A stretch of 64,000 nt of DNA from Anaerotruncus colihominis (lineage in GTDB: Bacteria > Bacillota > Clostridia > Oscillospirales > Ruminococcaceae): positions 124,001 to 188,000 of the forward strand of contig NZ_VIQT01000021.1 of NCBI RefSeq assembly GCF_010206195.1, written 5' to 3'. Shown here piece after piece: positions 52,330-61,825 of the stretch. The position numbers were made by a program, and so were the translations under genes. The notes below the pieces were generated by a model, which ran no database searches, had not been told where the DNA came from, and was given only the letters and a program-made list of their open reading frames with translations. The number at the start of each line of letters is the position of its first letter. The first letter of the stretch is position 1.

Positions 52330-53550
52330 TCAGGTGCGGTAATCGCCGTTGATTTTCACATAATCGTATGTGAGATCGCAGCCCCATGCCGTGGCGGTTT
52401 CACCGCCCTGAGCCATATCGATCTCAATGCGGATTTCCGGCTGTGCCAGGATTTTGGCGGCCTGTTCCTCGGAAAACGGCACGCCTGCCCCGTTCGAACA
52501 GACAGGTACGCTGCCCGCGGCGGATGAAAGCGTTACGCCTACACGGCCCACGTCAAATTCCGCGTCCGTATAGCCGATGGCGCACAGCACACGTCCCCAG
52601 TTGGCGTCGCCGCCGAACATCGCCGCCTTAAACAGGCTCGAGCAGATCACTGACTTTGCAACCTTTTTGGCAGTCTGGCAGTCGGGCGCGCCTATCACGG
52701 CGCATTCAAGCAGCTTGGTTGCGCCTTCGCCGTCGGCCGCCAGCTCACGCGCCAGACGCCGGCAGACGATCATCAGCCCCTGCTGAAAGTGATCGTATTC
52801 CCTGCCGGGGGATTTAATCGGCTCGTTGCCGACCGCGCCGCTGGCCAAAACGGCGAGCATATCGTTCGTCGATGTATCGCCGTCGACCGAGATCATGTTG
52901 AACGTCTCGTCGGCCACATCCTTGCACGCCTTCTGCAAAAGCTCCGGCGCGATGTCCGCGTCCGTCGTGACAAAGCAGAGCATCGTCGCCATATTGGGGT
53001 GAATCATGCCGGAGCCTTTTGCGACGCCGCCGATCGTGCACATCTTCTTCCCGATCGGAAAGCGCACAGCGACCTGTTTAAGCTTCGTATCGGTCGTCAT
53101 GATCGCCCTGGCGGCGTCCGCGCTGCCGCTCGCGGAAAGCGACGCCACAAGCGCGGGCATGGCGTCCGTAATCGGCCCGATCGGCAGCGGTTGGCCGATT
53201 ACGCCCGTCGATGCGATCACCACGTCGTCCTCCTCAATTTTCAGCGCCCGGGCGGCGCTTTTGCACATTGCGTTGGCAATATCGACGCCGTCGGCGTTGC
53301 ACGTGTTCGCGTTGCCGGAATTGCACAAAATCGCGCGCGCCCGGCTATTTTTGAGGTGCTCGCGCGTCACAATGAGCGGCGCGCCCTTGACCTTGTTCTG
53401 TGTGTAGATGGCCGCCGCATTGCACATCCGGTCGGCGAAGATCAGCGCCAGGTCCTTTTTATCGTGGTTTTTGCGGACGCCCGCATGGACCGCGCCCGCC
53501 GAAAACCCCTGCGCGGCGCAGACGCCGCCCTCCACAAATGTAAAAGCCAT
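52330..53550 (-). CDS. argJ: Bifunctional glutamate N-acetyltransferase / ornithine acetyltransferase
   Basis: Recycles the acetyl group from acetylornithine to glutamate. 406 residues from MAFTFVEGGVCAAQGFSAGA behind AGAAGGAG. The self-cleavage and nucleophile Thr is in KGSGMIHPNMATMLCFVTTD near 185-204. CNSGNANTCNADG near 77 and GGDANWGRVLCAIGY near 303 are the other signatures. Its presence, and the absence of argA and argE, fits the cyclic pathway. Confidence 0.95.
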   Translation of the reverse strand: MAFTFVEGGVCAAQGFSAGAVHAGVRKNHDKKDLALIFADRMCNAAAIYTQNKVKGAPLIVTREHLKNSRARAILCNSGNANTCNADGVDIANAMCKSAARALKIEEDDVVIASTGVIGQPLPIGPITDAMPALVASLSASGSADAARAIMTTDTKLKQVAVRFPIGKKMCTIGGVAKGSGMIHPNMATMLCFVTTDADIAPELLQKACKDVADETFNMISVDGDTSTNDMLAVLASGAVGNEPIKSPGREYDHFQQGLMIVCRRLARELAADGEGATKLLECAVIGAPDCQTAKKVAKSVICSSLFKAAMFGGDANWGRVLCAIGYTDAEFDVGRVGVTLSSAAGSVPVCSNGAGVPFSEEQAAKILAQPEIRIEIDMAQGGETATAWGCDLTYDYVKINGDYRT

Positions 53551-53569
53551 AAAACGGTTTCTCCTTCTG

Positions 53570-54610
53570 TTAAAATGCGGGCGGCACAATCGAAAGGCCT
53601 GCGGCCTCAGGCAGTCCGCACGCGATGTTCATGTTCTGAATCGCCTGGCCAGCCGCGCCTTTGACCATGTTGTCGATGGCTGATACGACAATCAGGCGGC
53701 CGGTACGCGTGTCGGCGTGCAGCGAAATGTGACAGAGATTAGAATATTTGACATTTTTGATGTTCGCAACCGCGCCGTCGGGCAGCACGCGCACAAACGC
53801 CTCGTCACAGTAAAAATCCTCATAGAGTGCGCGCACGCGCGCCAGATCAAAGCCGGGCACGAGCGAAGCGTAAGCCGTGGAGACAATGCCGCGGTTCGCC
53901 GGTAGCAGATGCGGCACAAACGTCACTGTCAGAGGCGCGCCCGCTACGCCGCCAAGCACCTGCTCGATCTCGGGCGTATGGCGGTGCGCCGCGACCTTGT
54001 ACGGCGCGAACGCCTCATTGCATTCGGCGTAATGCGTGTTCAGCGCCAGCGAGCGTCCCGCGCCCGTCGCACCGGATTTGGCGTCGATCACAATCGTTGT
54101 GGGATCGACCGCGCCGGATTTTACGGCCGGCGTCAGCCCCAGGCACGCCGATGTGACATAACAGCCGGGATTCGCGATCAGCTTCGCACCGCGCGCGCGT
54201 GCGCGGTGCAGCTCCGGGATGCAGTAGACAGCCTGCTGATGCAGCGCCGGGTCGGCGTACTGCCCGCCGTACCACTGGCGGTAATCGGCTTCGTTTTCCA
54301 AACGGAAATCGGCCCCAAGGTCAATCATCAGCTTTCCCGCGTCAAAACACCGGCGGGCCAACGGCTCCGCGTGGCCGGCCGGCATCGATGTGAACACCAC
54401 GTCGCACGTGTCGATCACGCCGCCATCGTCCGTCAGCGTCAGATCGCACAGCCCTGTAAGCTGCGGATAGACGGCGCTGATCGCCTGTCCGGTATAGCTG
54501 ACCGAGGAGACGGCCGCTACCCCCGCGTGCGGATGCGCAAGCAGCAGCCGCACAAGCTCAAGACCCGCGTAGCCGGTCGCGCCGATCACGCCCGCTTTGA
54601 TTGTTTTCAT
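53570..54610 (-). CDS. argC: N-acetyl-gamma-glutamyl-phosphate reductase
   Basis: NADPH reduction of acetylglutamyl phosphate. 346 residues. Nucleotide loop GVIGATGYAGLELVRLLLAH at 8-27, the catalytic Cys in LIANPGCYVTSACLGLTPAV near 150, and His in VTFVPHLLPANRGIVSTAY near 210. Follows argH by 3 nt. Confidence 0.96.
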   Translation of the reverse strand: MKTIKAGVIGATGYAGLELVRLLLAHPHAGVAAVSSVSYTGQAISAVYPQLTGLCDLTLTDDGGVIDTCDVVFTSMPAGHAEPLARRCFDAGKLMIDLGADFRLENEADYRQWYGGQYADPALHQQAVYCIPELHRARARGAKLIANPGCYVTSACLGLTPAVKSGAVDPTTIVIDAKSGATGAGRSLALNTHYAECNEAFAPYKVAAHRHTPEIEQVLGGVAGAPLTVTFVPHLLPANRGIVSTAYASLVPGFDLARVRALYEDFYCDEAFVRVLPDGAVANIKNVKYSNLCHISLHADTRTGRLIVVSAIDNMVKGAAGQAIQNMNIACGLPEAAGLSIVPPAF

Positions 54611-54613
54611 TCC

Positions 54614-56014
54614 TTACCCCTCCAAACCGCCGGCCGCAGCTTCACGCTGCAAAAACGCCCGCGCCGACGCGATCTGCGTTTTCACCGCCTCCGGCGACGG
54701 ACCGCCGGCGCTCGTGCGGCCGCGCACGCAGGTTTCCAGCGCGATGGCCTCATAAATATCCGAATCAAACGCCGCGCTGGCCGCCTTGTAATCGCCGAGC
54801 GGCAGCGTCTCCAGCGTCAGCCCGCGCGCAATACACTGCGCCACAAGCCCGCCCGTGATCTTGTACGCATCGCGAAACGGCACGCCCTTTTTCGTCAGAT
54901 AATCGGCGCAGTCGGTCGCGTTGATAAAGCCGCGCGCAGCGGCCGCGCGCATATTTTCCTTTAAAACCGTCATCGTGCGCAGCATCGGCGTGAAGGTCAC
55001 AAGGCACAGCTTCACAGTGTCGAGCGCGTCGAAGATCGCTTCCTTGTCCTCCTGCATATCCTTGTTGTAAGCCAGCGGCAGGCCCTTCATCATTGTGAGG
55101 AGCGTCACCAGATCGCCGTAAACGCGCGCCGTCTTTCCGCGTACCAGCTCGGCCACGTCGGGATTTTTCTTCTGCGGCATGATCGACGATCCGGTTGCAA
55201 ACGCGTCGTCTAGCTCGATGAACTTGAATTCCCACGAACACCATGCGATGATCTCCTCCGAGAAGCGCGACAGGTGCATCATCACCGTGGAAAACGCGGC
55301 GGCAAGCTCGATGCAGAAATCGCGGTCGGACACGCCGTCGAGCGAATTTTCCATGGGCCCGGCAAAGCCGAGCGCCGCGGCCGTCATCGCACGGTCGATC
55401 GGGTAGGTCGTACCGGCCAGCGCGCCCGAGCCGAGCGGACAGACGTTCATCCGCGCCGACGCATCGGCGATGCGCCCCACGTCGCGCATAAACATTGAAG
55501 CATACGCCATCAGATGATGCGCCAGCGTGACCGGCTGCGCGCGCTGCAAATGCGTATAGCCGGGCATCACTGTTTCCAGATGCTCGCCGGCCAGGTCGCA
55601 CAGCGTTTCCAAAAGCTTTAAAAGCAGCGTGCGCACGGCGGCGGCCTCGTCGCGCAGATACAACCGTACATCCAGCGCAACCTGATCGTTGCGCGAGCGC
55701 GCCGTATGCAAGCGCTTGCCCGCGTCGCCGATGCGCTTTGTCAGCTCCTGCTCAATGAACATGTGGATATCCTCGGCCTGCGGATCGAACAACAGCGCGC
55801 CGCTTTGCAGATCGTCGTAAATGCCGCCAAGCCCGTCGCAGATCGCATCGGCGCTGGCGCGCGGTATAACCCCCTGCGCGCCGAGCATCTGCGCGTGCGC
55901 CATCGAACCCTTGATATCATGCGCATACATGCGCGAATCAAACCGGATTGACGAGTTAAAATCGTTGACCCGCTCATCCGCCTCCTTGGAAAAGCGTCCC
56001 GCCCACAGCTTCAT
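54614..56014 (-). CDS. argH: Argininosuccinate lyase
   Basis: Splits argininosuccinate to arginine and fumarate. 466 residues. MKLWAGRFSKEADERVNDFN at the start, HTARSRNDQVALDVRLYL near 103, TVMPGYTHLQRAQPVTLAHH near 150 and the superfamily signature TGSSIMPQKKNPDVAELVRG near 277 with the catalytic Ser. Second gene of the operon, 115 nt after argG. Confidence 0.96.
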   Translation of the reverse strand: MKLWAGRFSKEADERVNDFNSSIRFDSRMYAHDIKGSMAHAQMLGAQGVIPRASADAICDGLGGIYDDLQSGALLFDPQAEDIHMFIEQELTKRIGDAGKRLHTARSRNDQVALDVRLYLRDEAAAVRTLLLKLLETLCDLAGEHLETVMPGYTHLQRAQPVTLAHHLMAYASMFMRDVGRIADASARMNVCPLGSGALAGTTYPIDRAMTAAALGFAGPMENSLDGVSDRDFCIELAAAFSTVMMHLSRFSEEIIAWCSWEFKFIELDDAFATGSSIMPQKKNPDVAELVRGKTARVYGDLVTLLTMMKGLPLAYNKDMQEDKEAIFDALDTVKLCLVTFTPMLRTMTVLKENMRAAAARGFINATDCADYLTKKGVPFRDAYKITGGLVAQCIARGLTLETLPLGDYKAASAAFDSDIYEAIALETCVRGRTSAGGPSPEAVKTQIASARAFLQREAAAGGLEG

Positions 56015-56129
56015 TTGATTTCCTCCATACAGTCAGCCCTCCGCAGACAGCGGACGGCGAAAGTAAAACGGCCGCGATGCGGGGTTGTGTCCCCGTACCG
56101 CAGCCCCGTTTTTGCTATCCAAAAGATGT

Positions 56130-57350
56130 TCACTTAATCTTCTTTTCGTCGAGCAGCGCCTTGACCTTGATCGGCAGACCGAACAGGTTGATAAAGCCCG
56201 CGGAGTCGGCCTGGTCATAGACATGGTCCTCGCCGAACGTAGCGATCTCCTCCGAATACAGCGAATGCGGCGAAGTCATGCCGGCGTTGATGATGTTTCC
56301 CTTGTAGAGCTTGAGCTTCACATCACCCGTGACCGTCTCCTGCGTCTTGTCGACAAACGCGCTCATCGCCTCGCGCAGCGGCGTATACCACTGGCCGTTA
56401 TAGACAATCTCGCTGAATTTGATGGCCATCTGCATTTTATAATGCTGCGTCTCCTTGTCGAGCGTGATCTCCTCAAGCGACTGGTGCGCCGCATAAAGGA
56501 TCGTGCCGCCAGGCGTTTCGTACACGCCGCGGCTTTTCATGCCGACAAGGCGGTTTTCAACCATATCGACGATGCCGACGCCGTTTTTGCCGCCCAGGTC
56601 GTTGAGCTTTTTGACAATCTCCGTCGCAGTCATCTTCTGCCCGTCCACCGCGACCGGAACGCCCTTTTCAAAGCTGATCGTGACATACACCGGCGTATCC
56701 GGAGCCTTCTCCGGCGAGACGCCCATCTCCAGGATCTTGTCGTAATCCGGCTCGTTGGCGGGGTCCTCCAGATCCAGCCCCTCATGCGACAGATGCCAGA
56801 GGTTTTTGTCCTTCGAATAATTCGTTTCGCGGTTGATCTTCAGCGGGATATCGTGCGCCTCGGCATAGGCGATTTCTTTTTCACGGCTGTTCAGTTCCCA
56901 AAAGCGCCACGGCGCGATGATATCCATATTCGGCGCGAACGCCTTGATGGTCAATTCAAAGCGCACCTGGTCGTTGCCCTTTCCGGTACAGCCGTGCGCA
57001 ATCGCGTCGGCGCCCTCCTTTTTGGCGATTTCAACAAGGCGCTTTGCAATGATCGGCCGGGCAAACGAAGTGCCAAGCAGGTATTTCCCCTCATAAACCG
57101 CGCCGGCCTTGAGCGTGGGGACGATGAACTCGTCGACAAACGCCTCGGTCAGATCCTCGATATAAATTTTGGAAGCACCGGTTTTAATCGCCTTCTCACG
57201 CAGGCCGTCAAGCTCGCTGCCCTGGCCGACATCAGCGGCGACGGCGATCACCTCGCAACTGTAATGCTCTTTGAGCCATGGGATGATGACGGATGTATCC
57301 AAGCCGCCCGAATAGGCGAGCACAACTTTTTTATACGTTTTCTGCTCCAC
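56130..57350 (-). CDS. argG: Argininosuccinate synthase
   Basis: Joins citrulline and aspartate with ATP. 406 residues. The PP-loop [20 protein letters not shown] is at 10-29; [20 protein letters not shown] near 115-134 is the second signature. First gene of the leftward argG-H-C-J-B-D-F operon, behind a promoter with ARG-box-like sites. Confidence 0.97.
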   Translation of the reverse strand: MEQKTYKKVVLAYSGGLDTSVIIPWLKEHYSCEVIAVAADVGQGSELDGLREKAIKTGASKIYIEDLTEAFVDEFIVPTLKAGAVYEGKYLLGTSFARPIIAKRLVEIAKKEGADAIAHGCTGKGNDQVRFELTIKAFAPNMDIIAPWRFWELNSREKEIAYAEAHDIPLKINRETNYSKDKNLWHLSHEGLDLEDPANEPDYDKILEMGVSPEKAPDTPVYVTISFEKGVPVAVDGQKMTATEIVKKLNDLGGKNGVGIVDMVENRLVGMKSRGVYETPGGTILYAAHQSLEEITLDKETQHYKMQMAIKFSEIVYNGQWYTPLREAMSAFVDKTQETVTGDVKLKLYKGNIINAGMTSPHSLYSEEIATFGEDHVYDQADSAGFINLFGLPIKVKALLDEKKIK

Positions 57351-57390
57351 AGTGATTCCTCCAATATCGGCGTTATGTGATCTGTACCCT

Positions 57391-57444
57391 ATTATACATT
57401 ATATTTATGCAATTGCAAGCCCTATTTTTGCATAAATATTCATG
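57391..57444 (-). promoter_or_regulatory. Arginine operon promoter with two ARG-box-like sites
   Basis: Minus strand TTGCAA (57413-57418), 16-nt spacer, TATAAT (57391-57396). One site TGCATAAATATAATG lies between -35 and -10 (57397-57411) and a second, better one TGAATATTTATGCA at 57429-57442; the ARG-box consensus is close to TGAATWWWWATTCA. Binding of an ArgR hexamer across both would block the polymerase. ArgR itself is outside the window. Confidence 0.7.
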
Positions 57445-57767
57445 TTGAGAGTTGACGAATTGGGTATTATTGCACAAACAGACAGGGATTTCACCCATTG
57501 TATCGCTTTCTTCCAGCAGTGGAAATGATAAAATATGCATTCATATGCATATTGCTGACAGTTCTTTTTCCCGCCGGGGCGTGCTATAATATAGTCAACG
57601 CCCCAAAAAACGCAATTTGCGTTTTTCACCCGGCGGACCAATGATCCGCCGTTCCCGCTTTGCGGACATGGAGACGGCATCCCGCTGCGCAGGTATACCG
57701 TCAAAGCAATATCAGAAGCCGGCAGCTGGACGGCACGCCGGTTCAATTGACGAAAGGATGCGAATTT

Positions 57768-58265
57768 ATGCAAAAACTTTCCCCTTATGAACTGCCGCTC
57801 AACGCTTTTGAAGCCATTGGCAAGCAATGGGCCATGATTACGACGCAGCGCGGCGATACGGTCAATACTATGACCGCCAGTTGGGGCGGCGTCGGAATCC
57901 TTTGGAACAAACCCGTCACCTACGTTTTCCTGCGCCCACAGCGTTTCACACGCGAGCTGCTCGACGGCAGCGAGCTGTTCTCCGTATGCTTTCTGCCCGA
58001 AGATTACCGCAAGCAGCTTAGCTATTGCGGCGCGCACTCCGGACGCGACGGGGATAAGCTCGCCGCCTGCGGTTTTTCGGCGCTTCATCTCGACGGCGCG
58101 CCCGTGCTTGCCCAGTCGCAGACGGCGCTGACCTGCCGCAAGCTGTTTTGCCAGCAACTCGACCCAGCCGGCTTTATCGACCCGGCTCTCGACGCCGCCA
58201 ACTATCCGCAAAAGGACTATCATTTTATGTATGTATCCGAGATCCTCAGCGCATACCTTTTTTGA
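57768..58265 (+). CDS. Flavin reductase-like FMN-binding protein
   Basis: 165 residues from MQKLSPYELPLNAFEAIGKQ behind AAAGGATG. Split-barrel flavin-binding fold: WAMITTQRGDTVNTMTASWG near 22-41, NKPVTYVFLRPQRFTRELLD near 50-69 and LFSVCFLPEDYRKQLSYCGA near 73-92. Small proteins of this type in Clostridia bind FMN and may act as flavoredoxin-like carriers or reductases; partner unknown. The last residues (AYLF) and the stop are from a repeat A module. The 410 bp to argG hold the arg promoter, a likely TATAAT near 57591 and a GGCGGA/TCCGCC hairpin; no FMN riboswitch motif is found. Confidence 0.85.
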   Translation: MQKLSPYELPLNAFEAIGKQWAMITTQRGDTVNTMTASWGGVGILWNKPVTYVFLRPQRFTRELLDGSELFSVCFLPEDYRKQLSYCGAHSGRDGDKLAACGFSALHLDGAPVLAQSQTALTCRKLFCQQLDPAGFIDPALDAANYPQKDYHFMYVSEILSAYLF

Positions 58266-58385
58266 AAAAAAGGTATGCCAAAAAACTTTAGTCGGCTGCG
58301 CCGCGAACAGTGGGGCAGCTCCCGGCATTTATACGGGCTGCGCCGCAAATAGTGGGGCAGGCGTTGTAATTAGTTTTACGCCGCG
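58255..58385 (+). repeat. Composite repeat site 7, proximal part: A and B modules
   Basis: An A palindrome with ATACC/GGTAT arms includes the end and stop codon of the flavin reductase-like gene; two B modules follow. One B module ends CCCGGCATTTATACGGG where others have CTGCGTTTATACAG; both can pair (CCCG/CGGG and CTG/CAG), a compensatory change. Confidence 0.8.
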
Positions 58386-58388
58386 TCG

Positions 58389-58607
58389 ATCAAAAGTTTT
58401 CGCCCGCCTTTTTCAAAAGGCGGCGGGTGAGAAAACGGCCAAGGCCCCTCGCGGGTCTTGGTCGTTTTCGAGGGCAGCGCCCTTTTCCCGGGCCGCAGCC
58501 CTCACAAAAAGCGCGGCCCACAGGCCGCAAGACACCCGTTGGGGCGCTCTGCCTTCCCTCAGCAAAATCCGTGACAAACGCTCTGCGGCTGGCGCGGATT
58601 TTGCCAG
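58389..58607 (+). other. Structured C module, copy at site 7
   Basis: About 219 bp, aligned with the copies at 21371-21597 and 32896-33113. Variable stem GAAAACGGCCAAG (58431-58443) with CTTGGTCGTTTTC (58457-58469), 13 bp with one G-T pair; closing stem CAAAATCCG/CGGATTTTG around the conserved GTGACAAACGCT and GCGGCTGG loop. No protein. The three copies have independent stem sequences. Confidence 0.75.
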
Positions 58608-58621
58608 CGCCCGCTTTTTTA

Positions 58622-58850
58622 AGCTTCGGCCTTTTTGAAAAAAGGCCTCAGCGAAAAACTTTATACCTTTTTTGAAAAAAGGTATGCCAAAAAACTTTCC
58701 GGCCTTTTTGAAAAAAGGCCTCAGCGAAAAACTTCATACCTTTTTTGAAAAAAAGGTATGCCAAAAAACTTTAGTCGGCTGCGCCGCGAACAGTGGGGCG
58801 GCTCCCGGCATTTATACGGGCTGCGCCGCGAACAGTGGGGCAGCTGCTAC
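58622..58850 (+). repeat. Composite repeat site 7, distal part: four A and two B modules
   Basis: A palindromes alternate two outer stems, GGCC/GGCC and ATACC/GGTAT, twice, then two B modules run up to the hflX terminator. The alternation suggests that pairs of A modules were duplicated together. Confidence 0.8.
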
Positions 58851-58853
58851 GCA

Positions 58854-58892
58854 AAAAACAGCGGGTCCGCAATCGCGGACCCGCTGTTTTTA
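58854..58892. terminator. Strong bidirectional terminator at the end of hflX
   Basis: AACAGCGGGTCCGC, 4-nt loop, GCGGACCCGCTGTT: a perfect 14-bp stem with A/T tails on both sides. It ends hflX on the minus strand. Confidence 0.9.
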
Positions 58893-60134
58893 TCAGACGC
58901 GCCATTGGGAGACCTTGTGAAGCAAACGCACGTCAACCAGCGCATCGACGCGCGTCCCTTCAGGCTCATACGTCTGCGCATATACTTTGCCGGACGCCAT
59001 GATCTCGCTGATAAGCCCTGTCCTGTCATACGGCAGCATCAGCGTGACGCGCCGATGCGTTGGGGCAAGCAGCTCCGAGGTCTTTTGCAAAAGCGCGTCA
59101 AAGCCAAAACCGGTCCGCGCCGAGATCAGTGCCGTCTGCTGATTAAGCGCGCGCGGCGCATCAGCGATCAGGTCGCATTTATTGAGAATCACAAGCATCG
59201 GGATATCTCGCGCGCCCAGCTCCTGCATCAATTGGCGCGTCACCTCGACCTGTTCGGACATTTCATCGCTGGCCGCATCGCACACGCACCACAACAGGTC
59301 GGCGCCCGCCGCCTCCTCCAGCGTCGATTGAAACGCTTCTACAAGCTGATGCGGCAGGCGGCGGACAAGTCCGACCGTATCGATCAGCATGACGGAGCGG
59401 CCATCCGGCAGTGTGAGCGCGCGCGAAGTCGGATCAAGCGTGGCGAACAGCTTATCCTCGGCCAGCACGCCCGCACCGGTCAGCGCGTTGAGCAGCGTGC
59501 TTTTGCCGACATTTGTATAACCGACAATCGCCACTGTCGTCACGCCCTCCTTTTTGCGGCGCGCCCGCAAAAGGCCGCGGCGTTTTTTCAATTCCGCAAG
59601 CTGCTCCTGTAAAGCTGCAATCCGCCGCCGGATATGGCGCCGGTCCGTCTCAAGCTGCGTCTCGCCCGGCCCCCGCGTACCGATGCCGCCGCCCAGGCGT
59701 GAAAGCGCCTTTCCCATGCCGCTAAGCCGCGGCAGCCGGTACCGCAGCTGCGCCAGCTCGACCTGGAGCTTTCCCTCGGCTGTTACGGCGCGCTGCGCAA
59801 AAATATCAAGAATCAGCGCCGTGCGGTCAACTACAGCCACGCCGCATGCGTTTTCAATGTTGCGCAGTTGGGCCGGGGACAGCTCGCAGTCAAAGATCAC
59901 CAAATCCGCCCCGTCATTTTCACATAGCTGCGCCAATTCCTCCAGCCGTCCACTTCCGATTACGGTTGCCGGATCGCAGGACGGGCGCTTTTGAACCAGC
60001 TTTGCGACAGTCTGTGCGCCAGCGGTCTGCGCAAGCGCCTCCAGCTCGTCCAGCGACGCCTGTACGTCATATTCGCCTGTATCAACCGCGACCAGCACAG
60101 CGCGCTGAACCGTTTCCTTTTGATTATCGAACAT
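58893..60134 (-). CDS. hflX: Ribosome-associated GTPase HflX
   Basis: Splits stalled or heat-damaged ribosomes. 413 residues. N-terminal HflX domain (1-about 190) with ATVIGSGRLEEL and LGGGIGTRGPGETQLETDRR near 147-166, a coiled-coil linker (RRRIAALQEQLAELKKRRGL), then the GTPase domain: G1 GYTNVGKSTLLNALTG near 205, G3 DTVGLVRRLP near 251, G4 NKCD near 319. GGAGAGG upstream. Monocistronic. Confidence 0.95.
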   Translation of the reverse strand: MFDNQKETVQRAVLVAVDTGEYDVQASLDELEALAQTAGAQTVAKLVQKRPSCDPATVIGSGRLEELAQLCENDGADLVIFDCELSPAQLRNIENACGVAVVDRTALILDIFAQRAVTAEGKLQVELAQLRYRLPRLSGMGKALSRLGGGIGTRGPGETQLETDRRHIRRRIAALQEQLAELKKRRGLLRARRKKEGVTTVAIVGYTNVGKSTLLNALTGAGVLAEDKLFATLDPTSRALTLPDGRSVMLIDTVGLVRRLPHQLVEAFQSTLEEAAGADLLWCVCDAASDEMSEQVEVTRQLMQELGARDIPMLVILNKCDLIADAPRALNQQTALISARTGFGFDALLQKTSELLAPTHRRVTLMLPYDRTGLISEIMASGKVYAQTYEPEGTRVDALVDVRLLHKVSQWRV

Positions 60135-60243
60135 AGCCTCTCCTTTGCCCCAGCGGGCCTTTTACCAAATTCTTTGCATTGCACTTCTCGCGCAGATGGG
60201 ATACACTCATAATAGAAATTCATGAATTGGATGTGAACGATCG

Positions 60244-60810
60244 ATGAAGCTTCTTCTCGCGGCCAGCGCGCCTCTGCGGCCCTATCTCGAACGGATGCTG
60301 CCCGCCTCCCCGCACCGGATCGATCCGGTCTATCTGCCGGCGGCGCCGGACGAACAGGCCCTGCGCGGACTGGCTGCCGACGCGGCTGCCTATGACGCGC
60401 TGCTGCTCGCAGACGGCGAAATCTGGCTGCCGGAGGACGGCGCGCCGATCGCCTCCTGCGCGCGCCCAATTATTCTGCCCCGTGTACATAGCGCCGCTTC
60501 CCTGCTGCTTGGCCCGGCCCGCTACCGCCGCCTGTTCCGCCGGTTTGACGGCGGCGTGTGCTGGCGGCTGCCGCTCTGCCCCGAGCCGCTGTTTGACAGC
60601 GCGCGCGGCGATTGCGCGTGTCTTTGTTATATTGCGGACGCCTCGCTCGGCCTGCCCGATGAAAGCCTTGCCGCACGCGCGGCCGCACAGGAAAACAACT
60701 GGGATTTTTTCGAGGAGGAAAGCGATTTGTCTCTGCTCGCGCGTCTTCTTTCAGGCGCATGGGACACGGACGCGTTTGACACGTTCGGCGCCTTGAGTGA
60801 CCGCGCATAA
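60244..60810 (+). CDS. DUF1638-like protein
   Basis: 188 residues of unknown function. RPIILPRVHSAASLLLGPAR near 78-97 and NNWDFFEEESDLSLLARLLS near 150-169 match the pattern I remember for DUF1638 (a conserved PR-H-LLLG segment and a C-terminal DLSLL-LL-G-WD). DUF1638 genes are often near corrinoid methyltransferases, but none is here. The C-terminus is shorter than usual. Family assignment rests on memory of these motifs. The ribosome-binding site is weak. Confidence 0.6.
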   Translation: MKLLLAASAPLRPYLERMLPASPHRIDPVYLPAAPDEQALRGLAADAAAYDALLLADGEIWLPEDGAPIASCARPIILPRVHSAASLLLGPARYRRLFRRFDGGVCWRLPLCPEPLFDSARGDCACLCYIADASLGLPDESLAARAAAQENNWDFFEEESDLSLLARLLSGAWDTDAFDTFGALSDRA

Positions 60811-60831
60811 TGCAAAGCGATCCTGGAAAGA

Positions 60832-60864
60832 AAAACAGGGCGGGTCTAAAACCCGCCCTGTTTT
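60832..60864. terminator. Terminator between the DUF1638 and SPFH genes
   Basis: AAAACAGGGCGGGT, 5-nt loop, ACCCGCCCTGTTTT: a perfect 14-bp stem between convergent genes, usable both ways. Confidence 0.85.
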
Positions 60865-60880
60865 CGCCATGCGGCGCGGT

Positions 60881-61801
60881 TTACTTGTCGGTCACAAACT
60901 CCTTAAACGACGTAGCCAGCCCCGCAAGCGACTGGATCTCGCTTGGAATGATGATCTTGGTGGCTTTGCCGTCCGCGGCCTTGGAGAACGCCTCCAGGCC
61001 CTTGATCCTGATGACGTTGTCGCTCGGATTCGCGTCGTTTAACATCCGCAGCGACTCCGCAAACGCCGTCTGAACCATCTTAATCGCTTCAGCCTCGCCC
61101 TGCGCTTCCCGGATTTTCTGTTCGCGGACGCCTTCCGCACGCAGGATCGCCGATTCCTTTTCAGCCTCGGCGCGTAAAATCGCAGATTCTTTTTCGCCCT
61201 CGGCCACCAGGATCTGGCTGTGTTTTTCACCTTCAGCACGCAGAATCGCTTCCCGGCGTTCGCGCTCCGCTTTCATCTGCTTTTCCATCGCGTCCTGGAT
61301 TTCACGCGGCGGCAGAATATTTTTTAATTCGACGCGGTTGACCTTGATGCCCCATTTGTCCGTCGCCTCGTCGAGCGTGGCGGTGATCTTTGTATTGATG
61401 GTATCGCGTGAAGTCAGCGTGCTGTCAAGCTCCATCTCGCCGATGATATTTCTCAGCGTCGTCGCCGTCAGGTTTTCAATCGCGGACATCGGCCTCTCCA
61501 CGCCATAGGTGAACAGCTTGGCGTCCGTCACCTGATAGAACACAACCGTGTCGATCTGCATGGTGACGTTATCCTTTGTAATCACAGGCTGCGGCGCAAA
61601 GTCGACCACCTGCTCCTTGAGCGAAACCTTTTTGGCGATGCGGTCGATAAACGGCACCTTGATGTGAAATCCCGTTTCCCATGTCCCGGCATATGTCCCC
61701 AGCCGTTCAACGACATAAACGGACGCCTGCGGGACAATTTTAATATTGCTGATTACAATGATCAGGATAATCAGCAGCAGAATCCCCAAAACGATCGGCA
61801 T
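60881..61801 (-). CDS. SPFH/Band 7 (stomatin-like, QmcA family) membrane protein
   Basis: 306 residues. An N-terminal membrane helix (VLGILLLIILIIVISNIKIV, about 4-23), the SPFH domain with VVERLGTYAGTWETGFHIKV near 31-50 and FYQVTDAKLFTYGVERPMSA, then a coiled coil with repeats of the form AEGEKxSxILxAE near 195-235. Such proteins form oligomeric cages in membrane microdomains and pair with NfeD, which lies directly upstream here. QmcA-like is the best fit; HflK/C is less likely as it is not paired. Confidence 0.93.
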   Translation of the reverse strand: MPIVLGILLLIILIIVISNIKIVPQASVYVVERLGTYAGTWETGFHIKVPFIDRIAKKVSLKEQVVDFAPQPVITKDNVTMQIDTVVFYQVTDAKLFTYGVERPMSAIENLTATTLRNIIGEMELDSTLTSRDTINTKITATLDEATDKWGIKVNRVELKNILPPREIQDAMEKQMKAERERREAILRAEGEKHSQILVAEGEKESAILRAEAEKESAILRAEGVREQKIREAQGEAEAIKMVQTAFAESLRMLNDANPSDNVIRIKGLEAFSKAADGKATKIIIPSEIQSLAGLATSFKEFVTDK

Positions 61802-61825
61802 AATACAATCCTCCTCAATGTTTGT

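Noticed and set aside
57540..57767. FMN riboswitch before the flavin reductase-like gene
   Set aside because: The conserved RFN segments are absent; only an ordinary hairpin and a possible -10 are visible.
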